64,000 bases of DNA from Saturnia japonica (GCA_033032175.1 CM065319.1:17705018-17769017); one strand, 5' to 3'. Counted from the first letter of the stretch, positions 32,716-43,850 are shown. Numbers and translations: made by a program. The notes: generated from the letters alone by a model not told the origin.

Positions 32716-32890
32716 CATCACGCCTGTATTCCCCGAAGGGTTAGGCAGAGGTGTACTAATGTACACCCACAATTCGCCGAGTATGTTTTTAGATCCCATG
32801 TAATAGGGCGCGAGCCTATTGCCATTAATCGGGCATGAAACCAAATTCCGAGTTGCTACTGAGAATTTCATAGGAAAAACCCAATAACAC
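32716..32890. repeat. Widespread lepidopteran repeat fragment
   Basis: CATCACGCCTGTATTCCCCG, AGGCAGAGGTGTACTAATGT and AGGGCGCGAGCCTATTGCCA form a stretch I know as common in moth and butterfly genomes. The class is not certain. It was the insertion target of gypsy 2. Confidence 0.55.
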
Positions 32891-33519
32891 TTTGTTCGAC
32901 CTGGGATTCGTATAATATCAAAATGGTTTGTATAGTATCAAAACGCCAATATGAATCCAACACATTAACCGTCCCAATAAAACTTCAAAAATAATTAAAA
33001 TCATACCTTATTGTTCCGGCCTACGAGAAGGTTTTTTGATAAACGTGAAACTCCTTTTATTCTTTTCTTACCAAAAGTATAAATATGAATGGGTTCTTTA
33101 TACATACTTTTATTTTCACCACATGTGGAATAACACAATGAAATAATTCACTTGTAGGAAAACTCCATAATCCAAATAATTTACAATAGGTATATCCCTT
33201 ACAATATAAAAACTCCCGCGAGCCGCGATTGATAGCGCATGTTATATTTATATAAAATAAAACAGTAATTATGCCGTAGTTACTGCGTAGTTAAACGGTA
33301 TAAAAACACTTCAGCCAAACTTAAAAATAATACTGGACTATCATTTAATAGATTATTATTAGAAATACAATACATTTCTTAAGTATAACAATGTCAATAA
33401 ATCAACAAACCAGATTGACAATCAACAAACTGGTTAGTATGGCAGCCGATGTCATTTCACCATTATCGCGCATGCGCATTTGGTGTATCTTTATTTTGTT
33501 CATAGAAACTTAAATCCCC

Positions 33520-33692
33520 TATTTTCTACCCTTAAAGTTTTATTTTTGCTACAAAAAGTACTCTACGTTTTTTTCCCAAGGTCCAATCTATGTCCATACC
33601 AAAATTGATCAAAATTAGTTCAGCGTTTTAGGCGTGTAAACGTAACAGACAGACAGACCAAGTTACATTCGCATTTATAATATTAGTGTGGA
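33520..33692 (-). repeat. Helitron 5'-terminal region, minus strand
   Basis: On the minus strand it reads A|TCCACACTAATATTATAAAT, then GTCTGTCTGTCTGTTACG, then the usual CTGAACTAATTTTGATCAAT block. It forms the 5' end of the Helitron proposed at 27099-33692. Confidence 0.75.
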
Positions 33693-33711
33693 TTAAATCA
33701 ATTAATACTGC

Positions 33712-33916
33712 GAATTAGGATTCTTAGGTTAATTCTTAGGTAATTAGGTTAGGACCTGATCAGTGCCGTTGAACTTAAAGCCCCAAAATATTGACATTGT
33801 CACTCAATGAAAAGTGACCGCAAATGATATAATATTCATTGTTAAAATGTCAAACAGAAAATAGTCTATAATTAAAAAGTAACTGGTCGAATTTAGATCA
33901 TTGGGCGACCGCTATT
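33712..33916. mobile_element. Half copy of the long-TIR element (see 7431-9248)
   Basis: AATACTGCGAATTAGGATTC, CCCCAAAATATTGACATTGT, GTCAAACAGAAAATAGTCTA and ATCATTGGGCGACC match the right TIR at 9065-9248 in the same orientation. The left TIR is missing. Confidence 0.78.
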
Positions 33917-34693
33917 ATACATAAATACTTAAAATGTTGTTAAATATCTTCACTTATTGGCACGTCATATCTGTAACTCTAAAACTCGCGGCTAGATGGA
34001 GTTATAACGCTACACGAATAAGGTACTTGTGACTTCAGATTGATCTATAATAGTGTTATATTTAGTGTCGTGCAAAGGCTAGTGAGTAGTGTCGTGCAAG
34101 TTGGTTACGAGTTTGATTAGTTCAAATAAAAAAATTAACTCATAATTGGACATGTAAAAAAAAACATTTTGCCTTCATAATTTTGTGTGATAAACAGTTA
34201 GAAGCCGTATTATTACAGTTTATTGTTACATGATTGATCAAACCAGTATGCTGAACTATAATAAAGTGATATATTTTATATTGTATCAGTATTTTAGATG
34301 CAATTAAATGTAATATTTTGTTAGTCTTCCCGTTGTAACACTATTTGACGAAAAATGTATATATGTTTTGTCTGAATATTTCGTCTCATAACCCACTTTT
34401 ATAACAAAGCATCTAGCTCTAAAGGATATTAAATATCTACCTAGTTATTTTTATTATTGTAAAAGTTAGTAGCTTAAGCTATTTAGTATAATTATCTATT
34501 TGGAAATAATTTTATGTAAATAATTGAATTCTATCATGAATAATTTTTTTCTCAGAACCCAGAGAGAAAATCTGAATTTGATATTATTCATGATCAATCA
34601 AGAACCAACAAAATCAACGTCGAAATATATCAATGCATAAGCAAAAATATATGTAATAATGACCTCACAAGAGCTAATCAAAATTTCATATGT
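33917..34693. other. AT-rich intronic DNA, no element recognised
   Basis: No ORF of note. Short near-repeats such as GTGTCGTGCAA occur around 34070-34100. Confidence 0.45.
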
Positions 34694-34837
34694 TATACTA
34701 TTTCCATTTATTTATTTTCTCGATGACAGTTCTAATTTGAGAGTTGTAGTGTTGTGACCAAATATGTAATGATATCGATCAGATCATCGAGTGACAGTGA
34801 CGATTCATCAGGATATTTATCAGTTGAATATAGCTGC

Positions 34838-35770
34838 GCCGCTGCTAGGGATGGCAATTAATTTCGAAAAAGATTGATTCGAATCGAACTCTTATGAATC
34901 AATTCCCAAAAAAATCGATGTCTAAAAGATTGATCTCTCAAAAATTGTTTTTTTTTTCGATTCACTTTCGCATTTGTATTAACAATATAACATTTCCTAA
35001 AATAGAAAATTAAAAGGGAACCACAACAGTCGATCTTTTGTAATTTTTACCTTACTAAAGTATCAGTTATTATAGAGAAACATAGAAAGATATAGAGAGA
35101 GAGAATTTATTACAGGTATATAGGGAAAGAGAATTCATTTCAAAAATTTATTATTATAAACTGTTGTCGATATTTTTCTGTTGGGTAATAATTTACCATT
35201 AGTATTTTAATTGGTAAATGACACCATAGAAAATGACTGCATAATGAATTGAATAATCCATACCTACTAATATTATAAATGGGAAAGTAATTCTATCTGT
35301 CCCGTCTTTTGCATTTTCAAGCCTAGACCGCTGAACCAATTTTGAAGAACTTTGGTTGAGAAAGGTCATAGGCTACTTTTGGAAATAAAATTGGAAGGGG
35401 TGAAATGGGGGGTGAAAGTTCGTATAATAAAATCTAATTTTGATATAGAGATATGTAGGAATTTGGAGAAAGACTTTGGCTACCTTATGTGGTGAAAATA
35501 AAACTTTAATGGGTGAAATATGGGATGAAGGTTTGTACGAAGGACCCGTTAAACCAATTTTGATGAATAGAGATATATTGGACCTTGGAGGCGGACATAG
35601 GGTACCTTATGGCGCAAAGATAAAACATGAAGGGGTCAAATAGGGGATGAAATTTTGTATGAAGAACCCACTTCTCAATTTACGGATATGAAAATTCATA
35701 TTTATGATTTTAGGAAGACAAAAAAAGGGTTTCGCGTTTTTGAAAAATGAATCGGCAGGGTGGTACAATA
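34838..35770. repeat. Direct repeat, first copy (partner 36585-37270)
   Basis: CGCTGCTAGGGATGGCAATT, AAAGATTGATCTCTC, AGAGAGAGAATTTATTACA, TATTATAAACTGTTGTCG, CTAATATTATAAATG and GAAGAACCCACT recur in the same order in the second copy. Both include a Helitron-type 5' start (35257 and 36949). Confidence 0.75.
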
Positions 35771-35800
35771 AGGGATGATTTACAATACCCTACACATACA

Positions 35801-36008
35801 GTGATAAACCCATCTATGATTTTCTATTACTTTGTCGTGTTTAGAGATCAGTCAGTATTTATGCAATAATATAGAGGGGTGGTAGGTATCGCGACCACCA
35901 TACAAATAGCGATAAACCCAACTATGAGTTTCTTTTGGTTCATCGTGTTCAGAGATCAGTCGGTGTATATGTAATAATATAGTGGGGTGGTAGGGATCGC
36001 GACCACCA
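35801..36008 (-). repeat. 108-bp tandem repeat, second locus
   Basis: Two units begin at 35801 and 35909. The minus-strand translation gives YGGRDPYHPTILLHIH, ISEHDEPKETHSW and YGGRDTYHPSILLH, with one stop in the first unit. It has the same 36-residue phase as at 13747-13962. Confidence 0.72.
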
Positions 36009-36584
36009 TATCTAATATCCACATATTATATATATATACAAATATACAAATATATTATATACATATAATAAAAGCGTAGCTGATCGATGTCTGAACATAG
36101 AATATATATGAGAAAACTATTATTGGGGGCCTTTATCAACGCAGCAGAACCCAAAACAATGATTGTTAGAATTTTTGTGTTTGTCTGTTTGTCTTTTTGC
36201 CAACGTTGGTGCGTGCTAATCTCAGAAACGGCTTAACTGACTTGGAAACGGTTTCAACTAATATATTTTGGTAAGGTTCACTTAACATTTAGTGTTGGTT
36301 TTACTTCAATAAATTCATAAATAAAAAAGTTATATCAATTTAAAAAATCACGTCGAACATTTGTTCGATAAAAGTGCTATAAAATAGCTCTTCAGTTGTA
36401 TTGGCTGAAACTTTGAAACTGGTTTGTAAAATGATGATTATTGAAAGTTTACATAAAGTTAAAAAATGTACAGTTTCAGAGAATTTGAAACTTTCCAATA
36501 TGAGTTGACCTTACATCTATATAATAAATCATATTAATAAGTGGTCTCCCTAGGTTGGATATAACCACGCAAACAAGTCGAGTG
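36009..36584. other. AT-rich spacer between the two direct repeats
   Basis: It has a TATA-rich run near 36030-36070 and a stretch similar to Helitron interiors (GTGCGTGCTAATCTCAGAAA). No coding sequence was recognised. Confidence 0.4.
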
Positions 36585-37270
36585 CCGCATCGCTGCTAGG
36601 CAATTCATTCCGAAAAAGATCGATTCGAATTAAACTCTGATGTATCGATTTACAATAAATCAAGGTCTAAAAGATCGATCTCTCCAAAAAATCGACCTTC
36701 TTTTATTCACTTTTCAGATTTGTGTTAACAATATAAAAATCCCTATTATAGAAAACAAAAAGGACACCACAACAATCAATCCTTTGCTATTTTTACCATG
36801 CTAAAGTATCAGTTAAAGAGAAACAAAGAAAGGTGTAGAGAGAGAGAGAATTAATTACAAAAATATATTATTATAAACTGTTGTCGTTATTCTGCTATTG
36901 GGTAATTTACTGACACCATAGAGAACGACAGCATAATGAAATGAATGATCCATACTAATATTATAAATGCGAAAGTAACTCTGTCTGTCCTGTCTGTTGC
37001 ATTTCACGCCCTGAAATAGAAGATGAAGGTTTGTACGAAGAACGCATCAAACCAAATTTAATGAATTTTGGTATAGAGATAAATTGGACCTTGAAGAAAG
37101 ACATTGGCTTACCTTATGTCGTGAAAATAAAACTTTAAGAGGTGAGATAGGGGAAGAAAGATTGTATGAAGAACCCACTATTTCTAAATTTAGGGTTATG
37201 AAAATTCATATTTATGCTTTTAGGAAGAAATAACAGTGTTTCATGTTTTAAAAAATAAGGATGATTTACA
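36585..37270. repeat. Direct repeat, second copy (partner 34838-35770)
   Basis: It starts at GAGTGCCGCATCGCTGCTAG. It is shorter than copy one because about 200 bp are deleted after CATTTCACGCC near 37005. A TC start at 36949 resembles a Helitron 5' end. Confidence 0.72.
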
Positions 37271-37304
37271 ATACACATAGACTGCACTCCTTGATACTAA
37301 GCAA

Positions 37305-37780
37305 AATGTTCCTGAGACATAAGCTTACATTATACAAAACATATGTCCGTCCTATCATGACATATAAGCTGCGCTACATTCGCACATACGTTAAAAATCA
37401 ACATTAACAAATTCCAAATCCTCCAAACCTGATTCTTACGTAAAATTAACAAAGCCCCTTGGTACGTTGGTCGAATCGTATATTAAATATTTTACGCGAT
37501 CGTACTTCGACACTGCTTCGAATCACATGAATCTGTTGGAGACAACTGCCGCGACTTAAACCCCAAAACCGAACATCCCGCACGAACAACTCCGGTCGCG
37601 AATATCTTCACCGAGCCCGTTTATAAGATTGAGGAAATAAACAAATACTACTCCACCGTCTCTCCAAACAAAGCGTGCTCACGCCCACGCCCGCGAAACC
37701 ACCGTTCCCTCCGCAGGGGACGGGCGGCTAATTTCGCTCCCGCAAACCCGTCATGTCCTCCCTCTCTTACGGCAACTCAA
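37305..37780 (+). pseudogene. Jockey-like LINE, C-terminal end of the RT ORF
   Basis: Plus-strand pieces in shifted frames read LYKTYVRPIMTY, FQILQTRFLRKINKAPWYV, RSYFDTASNHMNLLETTA and NPKTEHPA. These match the layout of the region after the RT domain in insect Jockey-type elements (YVRPVMTYAS.., APWFVRN, YFDKA..H.N, AADY). The catalytic RT part is absent. It probably lies within the Helitron at 36949-39107. Confidence 0.6.
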
Positions 37781-38286
37781 GCCTAGGTCCGTTCCCTCGG
37801 TGTAGAGCCCTTGAGTCATGCAGCCGCTCGCGCGATACAGGTGACACAGCACTTGCAATGACGTAGCTACCCTCACACATCATTACACACAATATGTACA
37901 TACATACGTGCACACTACATAAGTACATAGATTCTGTAAGGAATTTTTTTTTTATTTTTTTACTATAGTTACTTTCGATCATGTTTCCAGAATACTAAAT
38001 ACATATACACATGTTCATTCCTTTCTCCCAGGAGGCAGGGACATGTTATATGTATGCGTTAGTTTAGCTCAAATTTTCTACAGATAGGGAATTAGTCTGT
38101 TCGCGAACTTTTCACAATCGCGGTAATAGCCCAAGCCGACGTCCGGCCACTTTGGCACCTTTGTGCGCATGTTGCTCACGCTTTCGCGGCTGAATGCCTT
38201 AAGCGTTCGCCCCCAAGCCTGGTGAAGCTGTCAAAGCCATAAGTGGCTCTATTTCTTTAGGGCCCCTTAGGCTAACAGTATAGTCA

Positions 38287-38462
38287 GTGAGAAAGAAAAA
38301 ACCATATATAATTTTCTTTTGGTTTATCGTGTTCAGAGATTAGTCAGTGTATATACAGTAATATAGCGGGGTGGTAGGGATCGCGACCATCATACATATA
38401 GTGTTAAACACATGTATGATTTTCTTTTGGTTTTTCGTGTTCCGAGGTCAGTCCGTGTATAG
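38287..38462 (-). repeat. 108-bp tandem repeat, third locus
   Basis: Two units start at 38287 and 38401 (the first is 114 bp). The minus strand reads SEHEKPKENHTC and GRDPYHPAILLYIH, with two stops. It is the most decayed of the three loci. Confidence 0.68.
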
Positions 38463-39460
38463 ATACTATTAATAATTTAGTAAAGCGGACGAGTTTTTTT
38501 GTCTGTTTGTATAAACATGGTATTCTCTGGACAATTGGTGCAGTCGGATTCGAAAAATTATTTTTGTATATGATAGCCAGATTCACGAAGAATAGTATAG
38601 GCTATCTGGAACTAAGCTAAACCTCTCAGCTAGCCTTAAATATTGATTTTTATTTAAGTAAGTCGAAGTGAAAGTCTTCCCGAACTACTTTATCCGCATG
38701 CGCTGGCGTAATGGTTAGTGATACGTAAATATAATATTCTACAAAAATATTGTTCTTTAGTATATCTAAAAAAGTATCCGATAACATATGCCTATTTCTT
38801 AATAGCATAAGCCACAATAAGGTATTTTGCGAGTTTTTATGTTGAAGATTAAAAATTGATTTTGAGCTTTACTTTTAGGCTTATCATATTAGTCCTTACG
38901 AACAAAGTTATTTCATCATAAAGACAATTAAAATTTTTCTTTTTATAGTATGTAATTAGGACACATAATTCAGGAGAAAATGAAAAATTAAAATAATTTG
39001 TACTTGCGGGAAGTGATATCAATTATGATAGACTACACGGGTCCGTCGCGTTGGCGGCGCAGTATTTGTTGGATAAAAACTCGGGTGAAACCGAGGGGCA
39101 CAGCTAGTTAGTTAATAAATTTGTACAAAAGTATCCGGTAGTAGTTTAGTTTCTTACATTTTGTAAAAAAATATCGGGTCTGTTATCGTGTTACGTTTAT
39201 CGATATAGCTCCATCCCTATCAGTTTCTCCGACTCTGGTATAACCTTGTACGTGTGTAAACGTCATATTTTTATAAAAGAATGCATACATAATGTAAAAA
39301 AAGACGCTTATTCAAGTTTTCACAGGAGCTGTCATCGAGAAAATAAAGAAATGGTAATGGTAGGACTAGTCATTAAGCTGAAAGTGACAAAAGTTTTATT
39401 AATTTTATCGTGAAATCAGGATAATGATGTACTAATTTAATATTGTGTTTTACAGAAAAT

Positions 39461-39574
39461 ATGAAAATAGTTTATTTCAACGAAAACACTACTGAAGTTG
39501 AAACAAGTGAACATTACAAGACACATCACATTGAGAAAGGAAAGTTCAATTTACAGACTGTTAAGAAGATGTGA
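39461..39574 (+). other. Short ORF after a splice-acceptor-like site (37 codons), doubtful
   Basis: TATTGTGTTTTACAG precedes an ATG. The ORF has unbiased, gene-like composition (IVYFNENTTEVETSEHYKTH) and a TGA at 39572-39574. It lies just outside the TIR element, on the strand opposite the GMC gene. No domain or second exon was found, so it may be chance or an old transposon exon. Confidence 0.2.
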
Positions 39575-39734
39575 AAATGACAGAGGTTATTTTTTTTAAA
39601 TTTATATAGTTAATATTTGGCATAAAATTGAGTTTTAATTTTGCTTTTACAGACAGCAAGAAATAATTTTACCATTTTACCATTTCCCTTAATGGAATAT
39701 TTATTTATGGTTCCAAATTTTTTTTTGTTGTTGT

Positions 39735-40590
39735 TAGATTGGCACAACTGTTTTCATTTTGGCACGGATTTGAAGTTGCATCTGTCATTTAGATTAAATA
39801 CAGTGCTGTTTTTAGTTAGATAATATCTTGTGTGTATTGCGAATTTCATAACGGACAAAAACATCAAACAAAAAGTTTCTCAAAAACACGTGTTTATGAG
39901 TGGTAGAAAGCGTACAAAAGCGGTTCAGATATGCTGGAAGATTTGCCTCTCCCTAGTGCCTAAGCCATCAACGTCTTTAACTAAAGTTAACACTGCAAAA
40001 GTGAAGGAAATAGTGACTGAAAATCCTCATTCAAGGTTGAGAGAGATAGCCGCTGAACTTTTTGTCTCACGCGTCGATCCGTATCATTATAAATAACCAT
40101 TTGGGTATAAAACATGTTGCCTTTCGGCTAGTCCCAAAAAATCTGAATTTTTCCAAAATCGCATAAGAGTCGCTGAAGACATGCTAGAATGAGTCAGTTC
40201 CGATCCAATATTCATGAAAAGCTTATTTATTAGTGACGAGACCTGGGTTTACGAGTTTGACATGCAAACTAGTCAACGAGCTTAGAAGTGGAGCCTTACA
40301 ACTGAACCGAAACCGAATAAACCACGCCAAAGTCGATCAAAAGTCAAAGTCATGTTGACTGTTTTTATTGACTATCGCGGTGTTGTGCACTCGGAATTCT
40401 TAACGTAAGGTCAAACGGTAAATAGAGTATATTATTTGAGCGTTATGCGGCGTTTAAGAGAGTAAATTCGACTTAAAAACCTGATTTGTGGAAAGAAAAT
40501 TCTTGTATTTTGCACCACGATAATGCGCCTTCGCACAAGGCCATCATAGTGAACGAATTTATGACCAAAAACTCAACTCAATAGTAAATG
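39735..40590 (+). pseudogene. Mariner transposase remnant, second mariner lineage (copy 1)
   Basis: This lineage differs from family B. It reads KVKEIVTENPHSRLREIAAE (HTH), HLGMKHVAFRLVPKNL, then the first Asp region SDETWVYEFDMQTSQ, KPRQSRSKVKVMLTVFIDYR, GVVHSEFLT and the second Asp region LHHDNAPSHKAI. The sequence stops before the third Asp segment. Frame breaks and stops are numerous. The second copy is on the minus strand at 41478-44850. Confidence 0.82.
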
Positions 40591-40874
40591 CACGAAGGAC
40601 GAGTTTCTCTGAAGTACGAGTGTGACCTAGAACATCTGAATACTGATTTATATATATCCTTTATTGATCACAAAAACATTTTAATTACCTACCGGTGTAA
40701 ATAATATTCCTATGGTTGCTAAAAGAGAATGCTTTGTGAGTTTGTAGCAAGCTTACGACTCACCAGTACGTACGTACTCACTCAGATACTTTATCTACAA
40801 TACCTACAGTATTCGTTCCTTCAAGGTGTTTGTTGAAAACTATCTATGTATATTTAATGAGTAGGTATATTTAC

Positions 40875-41005
40875 TTTAGTGAAAATGTTGGGGTCATCAC
40901 CAGCCTCCAGTAGTATGACGTCAAACCCGGCGAGTGCCAGCCGGGAAGCGACCGCGCTCCCTGCAGCGCCGGCCCCCACCACGATGTAGTCGCACACCAT
41001 CGCGT
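40875..41005 (-). CDS. GMC-family FAD oxidoreductase, FAD-binding exon
   Basis: On the minus strand a short exon encodes MVCDYIVVGAGAAGSAVASR, then LALAGFDVILLEAGDD. This is the Rossmann GxGxxG dinucleotide-binding loop and the LLEAG acidic end of the second strand that open every GMC protein. It ends FTK|GTAAAT and splices in phase to IPSAS at 24661. An ATG lies at 40998-41000, but an acceptor-like GTTTTGGCAG directly upstream (edge 41005/41006) leaves open an earlier exon with a signal peptide. If the ATG starts translation, the protein is about 575 residues, the usual GMC length. Confidence 0.88.
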
Positions 41006-41477
41006 CTGCCAAAACCAGACAATGTTACGCGGGGAACTACAACAACGGTAAATAAATGTAGAATTTAATATAAAATAATACCTTTCAATATGATCCCTGT
41101 AGGGAATGAGTACGCGTTCTGTATTACGTCTAGAAACCCTCGGAGGATACTGACATATTTCACAACCAATAAGGGTACTATTGTGAAACATAGTAGCAAT
41201 CTAGAAGGAATAAAAATAAGATATCTAAATGGTTCGAAATTATAATTCATGTATATAGTGGCCTCAGACTTGCAGATAAAGTGTACTTCTTGTTTCCCGT
41301 TACAGGAGGTTAGCAGTTAACTTCCCGTATTTTGTGGGGTCTAGAACTACTAGAACTAGTCTTCCTTTAGCAGGGACTGCTGGGACTTTACAATTTGGGA
41401 ATGATTTTCAGTTCTAGTGTTTAACTTCTTATAAGGGTTTTTACCGACATATAGTAAGAAAGAAAGGAAATAACTAC
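41006..41477. other. Sequence upstream of the FAD-binding exon
   Basis: This is either the promoter and 5' UTR or the next intron of the GMC gene. No TATA box or second exon could be fixed. Confidence 0.4.
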
Positions 41478-42352
41478 TCTGTCAAAAAAGTACCGGGAAA
41501 AGATCAATAATACACAAAATGCTAGTTATTCATCCAAATTTATTTTATCGCCTTCAAAGTAGGCTCCTTCAGAAACAATGCACTTACGTCAACGAATAAT
41601 CTAATCATCAAACATTTTTAAAAGTTTTTTCCGGAATTGAGTGTAGTTCTCGTCGCAAATTCTCCTGTATGTTCTCTACCGAGTGATTTGAAGTGGTAAT
41701 TTGAGTTTAGAAAAAGAAAGAAGTTAGCTGGAACCATATCTGGTAAATAAGGTGGTTGCTCGATGGTATTTGTTGAGTTTTTGGTCAAAAATTCGTTCAC
41801 AACAATGGTCTTGTGCGAAGGTACATCGTGGTGCAAAATCCAAGAATGTTTTTTTCCACAAATCTGGCGTTTTTCATTGATTTTGCTCTCTTAAACGACG
41901 CATAACGCTCAAATAATATAATTTATTTGCCGTTTGACCTACCGGTAAGAATTCCGAGCGCACAACACCGCGACAGTCAAAGAAAACAGTCAACATGACT
42001 TTGACTTTTGATCAACTTTGGTGTGGTTTTTTCGGTTTCGGTTCAGGTGGAAGGCAAAACTCCGAAGCTTGTTGACTAGTTTGCATATCAAACTTGTAAA
42101 CCCACATCTGGTCACCAGTAACAATGCGTTTCATGAATGTTGGGTCAGAATTGACTCGTTTTAGCATGTCCCCTTATGCGATCGAGTTTTTGGAAAAAAT
42201 TCAGGTCTTTTGGGAATAGCCCAGCGGCAACATGTTTCATACCCAAGTGATTGTTTAAAACTAGCTGTGCCCGTGGCTTCGCTCACGTGAACTAAAGAAT
42301 GCCCGCGCGAATCTTGCTCCCCCGCTCCCGGCTATCTTAAAGACAAAAATAC

Positions 42353-42868
42353 TTAAATACCACCATGCAATTTAGTAAATAATTCCTGTGCCGTTGGTAA
42401 AGGATATTTGTCGACTTTTAGATGTTTGTTTACCGTAACCGAGTAATCTGCACAAAGTCTAATATCTCCATTGCGTTTTAATACTGGTACTATTGGTGAG
42501 GGATATTCCGACAATTCGACGGGCATAAGAATACCCTCGGCTAACAAACGGTCGATCTTATCTTTTAACGCGTAGGCTATCGGTCTCGCTTTACAAAAAA
42601 CTGGTTTCGCGTCTTCTTTTAAATGTAATTTTACCTTATAACGATTAAATTTCCCTAACTTATCGGAAAATACTGCGGGATAACGAGCTTGTAAATTTTC
42701 TGATAATTTATTTTGGCTATCACAATAATTTAATGACAGCAATTGCAACTGAAACGTCGATATAAGTCGCGTCCCAAAAGAGGCGGACCCCCGTTGTGAA
42801 TTACACATACGTCTAACGAACAGGTACGGCCCTTGTACGTAAATTGCAATTCCACTGTTCCTGCACAA
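42353..42868 (-). pseudogene. gypsy 3 protease-to-RT fragment inside the Helitron
   Basis: The frame reads LQARYPAVFSDKLGKFNRYK, KPVFCKARPIAYALKDKIDR, LLAEGILMPVELSEYPSPIV and then RLCADYSVTVNKHLKVDKYP. This is the N-terminal RT region of a Ty3/gypsy element whose zinc-knuckle type resembles the mag lineage. It stops before the RT catalytic YxDD box, close to the Helitron end. Confidence 0.85.
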
Positions 42869-43422
42869 TTCATTCTATCTCCGGTGTATGTAAACAAGCG
42901 TTTCATAGTTGACGATAACGGCACATCAGAAAAATATTTTTTGTACGTTTGTAATGAAATAACTGATACAGCTGACCCGCTATCGATTTGAAACCTCATT
43001 CGGTCGCCTTGAACTAATACTAGTTCTGCCATCGGTGCATCACTAATAGAGCGAATATTGAATAACTTACCGTTATCGTCGGTACTCTCGTTATGTATAT
43101 AATTTATTTTAGTACACATACGGCGCAAATAACCCTTTTGTTGGCACTTTTTACATTTATATTTGGCATATCTACATTCTGCCGCGATATGATTTCTTAA
43201 CCCACACACTTTGCACTGCATTTTGCTATCGCTAACACTTTTTGAACTTTTCACGATCTCGTACAGCTGCTCGTTTTGCGCCAGCCCCTGAGCTGACGCG
43301 GCCGCTGTCACCGAGCATGCGTTGCTTATGTTCATCGCCAGTTCCATTACTTTTGCCAATGTTAGGCCTTCCAGGTCATGCGCGAACAGTTTTTCCCGCT
43401 CGGATCCGGGTAACATGCCCAT
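42730..43422 (-). pseudogene. gypsy 3 nucleocapsid and protease fragment
   Basis: Two zinc knuckles, CKVCGLRNHIAAEC and CKKCQQKGYLRRMC (the second lacks its His), are followed by the protease site FQIDSGSAVSVISLQTYK and GGPPLLGRDLYRRF. It overlaps the RT fragment in another frame, so a frameshift lies near 42740-42860. Paired knuckles and DSGS are typical of mag-type gypsy elements. Confidence 0.85.
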
Positions 43423-43850
43423 TAAGAAACGGTCACGTAACGCCTCCTCGATGTCCTAGAACTGACAATTTTGTATCAGTCCGCTAAGCCTCGCTCCCAC
43501 TGTGTATATGATTCATTAAAATTCTGCGTAGCGGCTTAGAAAGTATATCGATCGCCAAATCCTTTTTTTGTCAGTCTAAAATGATCGTCTAGAAGCTTTA
43601 GGATATCTTCATACGGTACCACTTGTATATCTTTGGGTAACGCTAAATCCGATGTCAATTTATATGTACCGTCACTGAGTGAACTTAACAATATGGCCCT
43701 CTTCCTGAATTCATTGTTCCCAATGTCGTTTGCAATAAACCATTGCGATAATCTATTTTTGGATGTTACCCATGACTGGGTAGCATCGTCAAAACTTGAT
43801 AAAACCCCGAAACTAACATTTTACTAACTACACTACATTAATAAACTACA
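43423..43850 (-). pseudogene. gypsy 3 gag N-terminal part
   Basis: Minus-strand pieces SQWFIANDIGNNEFRKRAIL, LLSSLSDGTYKLTSDLALPK and YEDILKLLDDHF are the N-terminal Gag of the same element, with stops near 43540 and 43460. Upstream, TATAACAG|TGGTGACGAGTTTA (about 43915-43890) looks like an LTR end followed by a primer site. Confidence 0.75.

Larger units (their letters stand above)
27099..33692 (-). mobile_element. Minus-strand Helitron carrying a nested gypsy element
   Basis: On the minus strand a Helitron-type start (A|TCCACACTAATATTATAAATG at 33692) and a Helitron end (..GAGGGCACAGCGCTAG|T at 27099-27102) face each other correctly. Without the gypsy element (27466-32711 plus one target copy) about 1.3 kb remains. 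Its inner block TTTATTGGGACGGTTAATGT (minus strand, about 32940-32985) matches TTTATTGGGACGATTAATGT at the equivalent place in the Helitron at 13459-14167, which supports one element. Rep/helicase coding is absent. The pairing of the two ends is inferred. Confidence 0.6.
36949..39107 (+). mobile_element. Helitron (3' end certain, 5' end one of two candidates)
   Basis: The 3' end reads CCGAGGGGCACAGCTAG followed by T. The downstream flank TTAGTTAATAAATTTG continues the interrupted TIR element exactly, which fixes the boundary. The 5' start TCCATACTAATATTATAAAT is at 36949, with a near copy at 35257. The inside carries a LINE fragment and 108-bp repeat units. No Rep/helicase coding. Confidence 0.65.
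34694..39363. mobile_element. TIR element of the 4212-4747 family, split into two halves by nested insertions
   Basis: 34694-34812 is the reverse complement of the right end of the complete copy (TATACTATTTCCATTT, CTCGATGACA, CGATTCATCAG). 39108-39363 is the reverse complement of its left half (TTAGTTAATAAATTTGTAC to GAGAAAATAAAGAAATGG). The two halves face outwards and together cover most of the family, so the DNA between them was inserted later. Its right edge is a Helitron end placed exactly between A and T of the family sequence. Confidence 0.75.
24662..40874 (-). other. 16.2-kb transposon-filled intron of the GMC gene
   Basis: The donor (AAA|GTAAATATAC on the minus strand, GT at 40873-40874) and acceptor (AACAG|ATACCG, AG at 24662-24663) join FTK to IPSAS without changing frame, as GMC proteins require. 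Inside are three mariners of two types, MITEs, a minus Helitron containing gypsy 2, a TIR element cut by another Helitron, a LINE fragment and a further mariner. I recognised no other exon of the gene within it. Confidence 0.8.
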
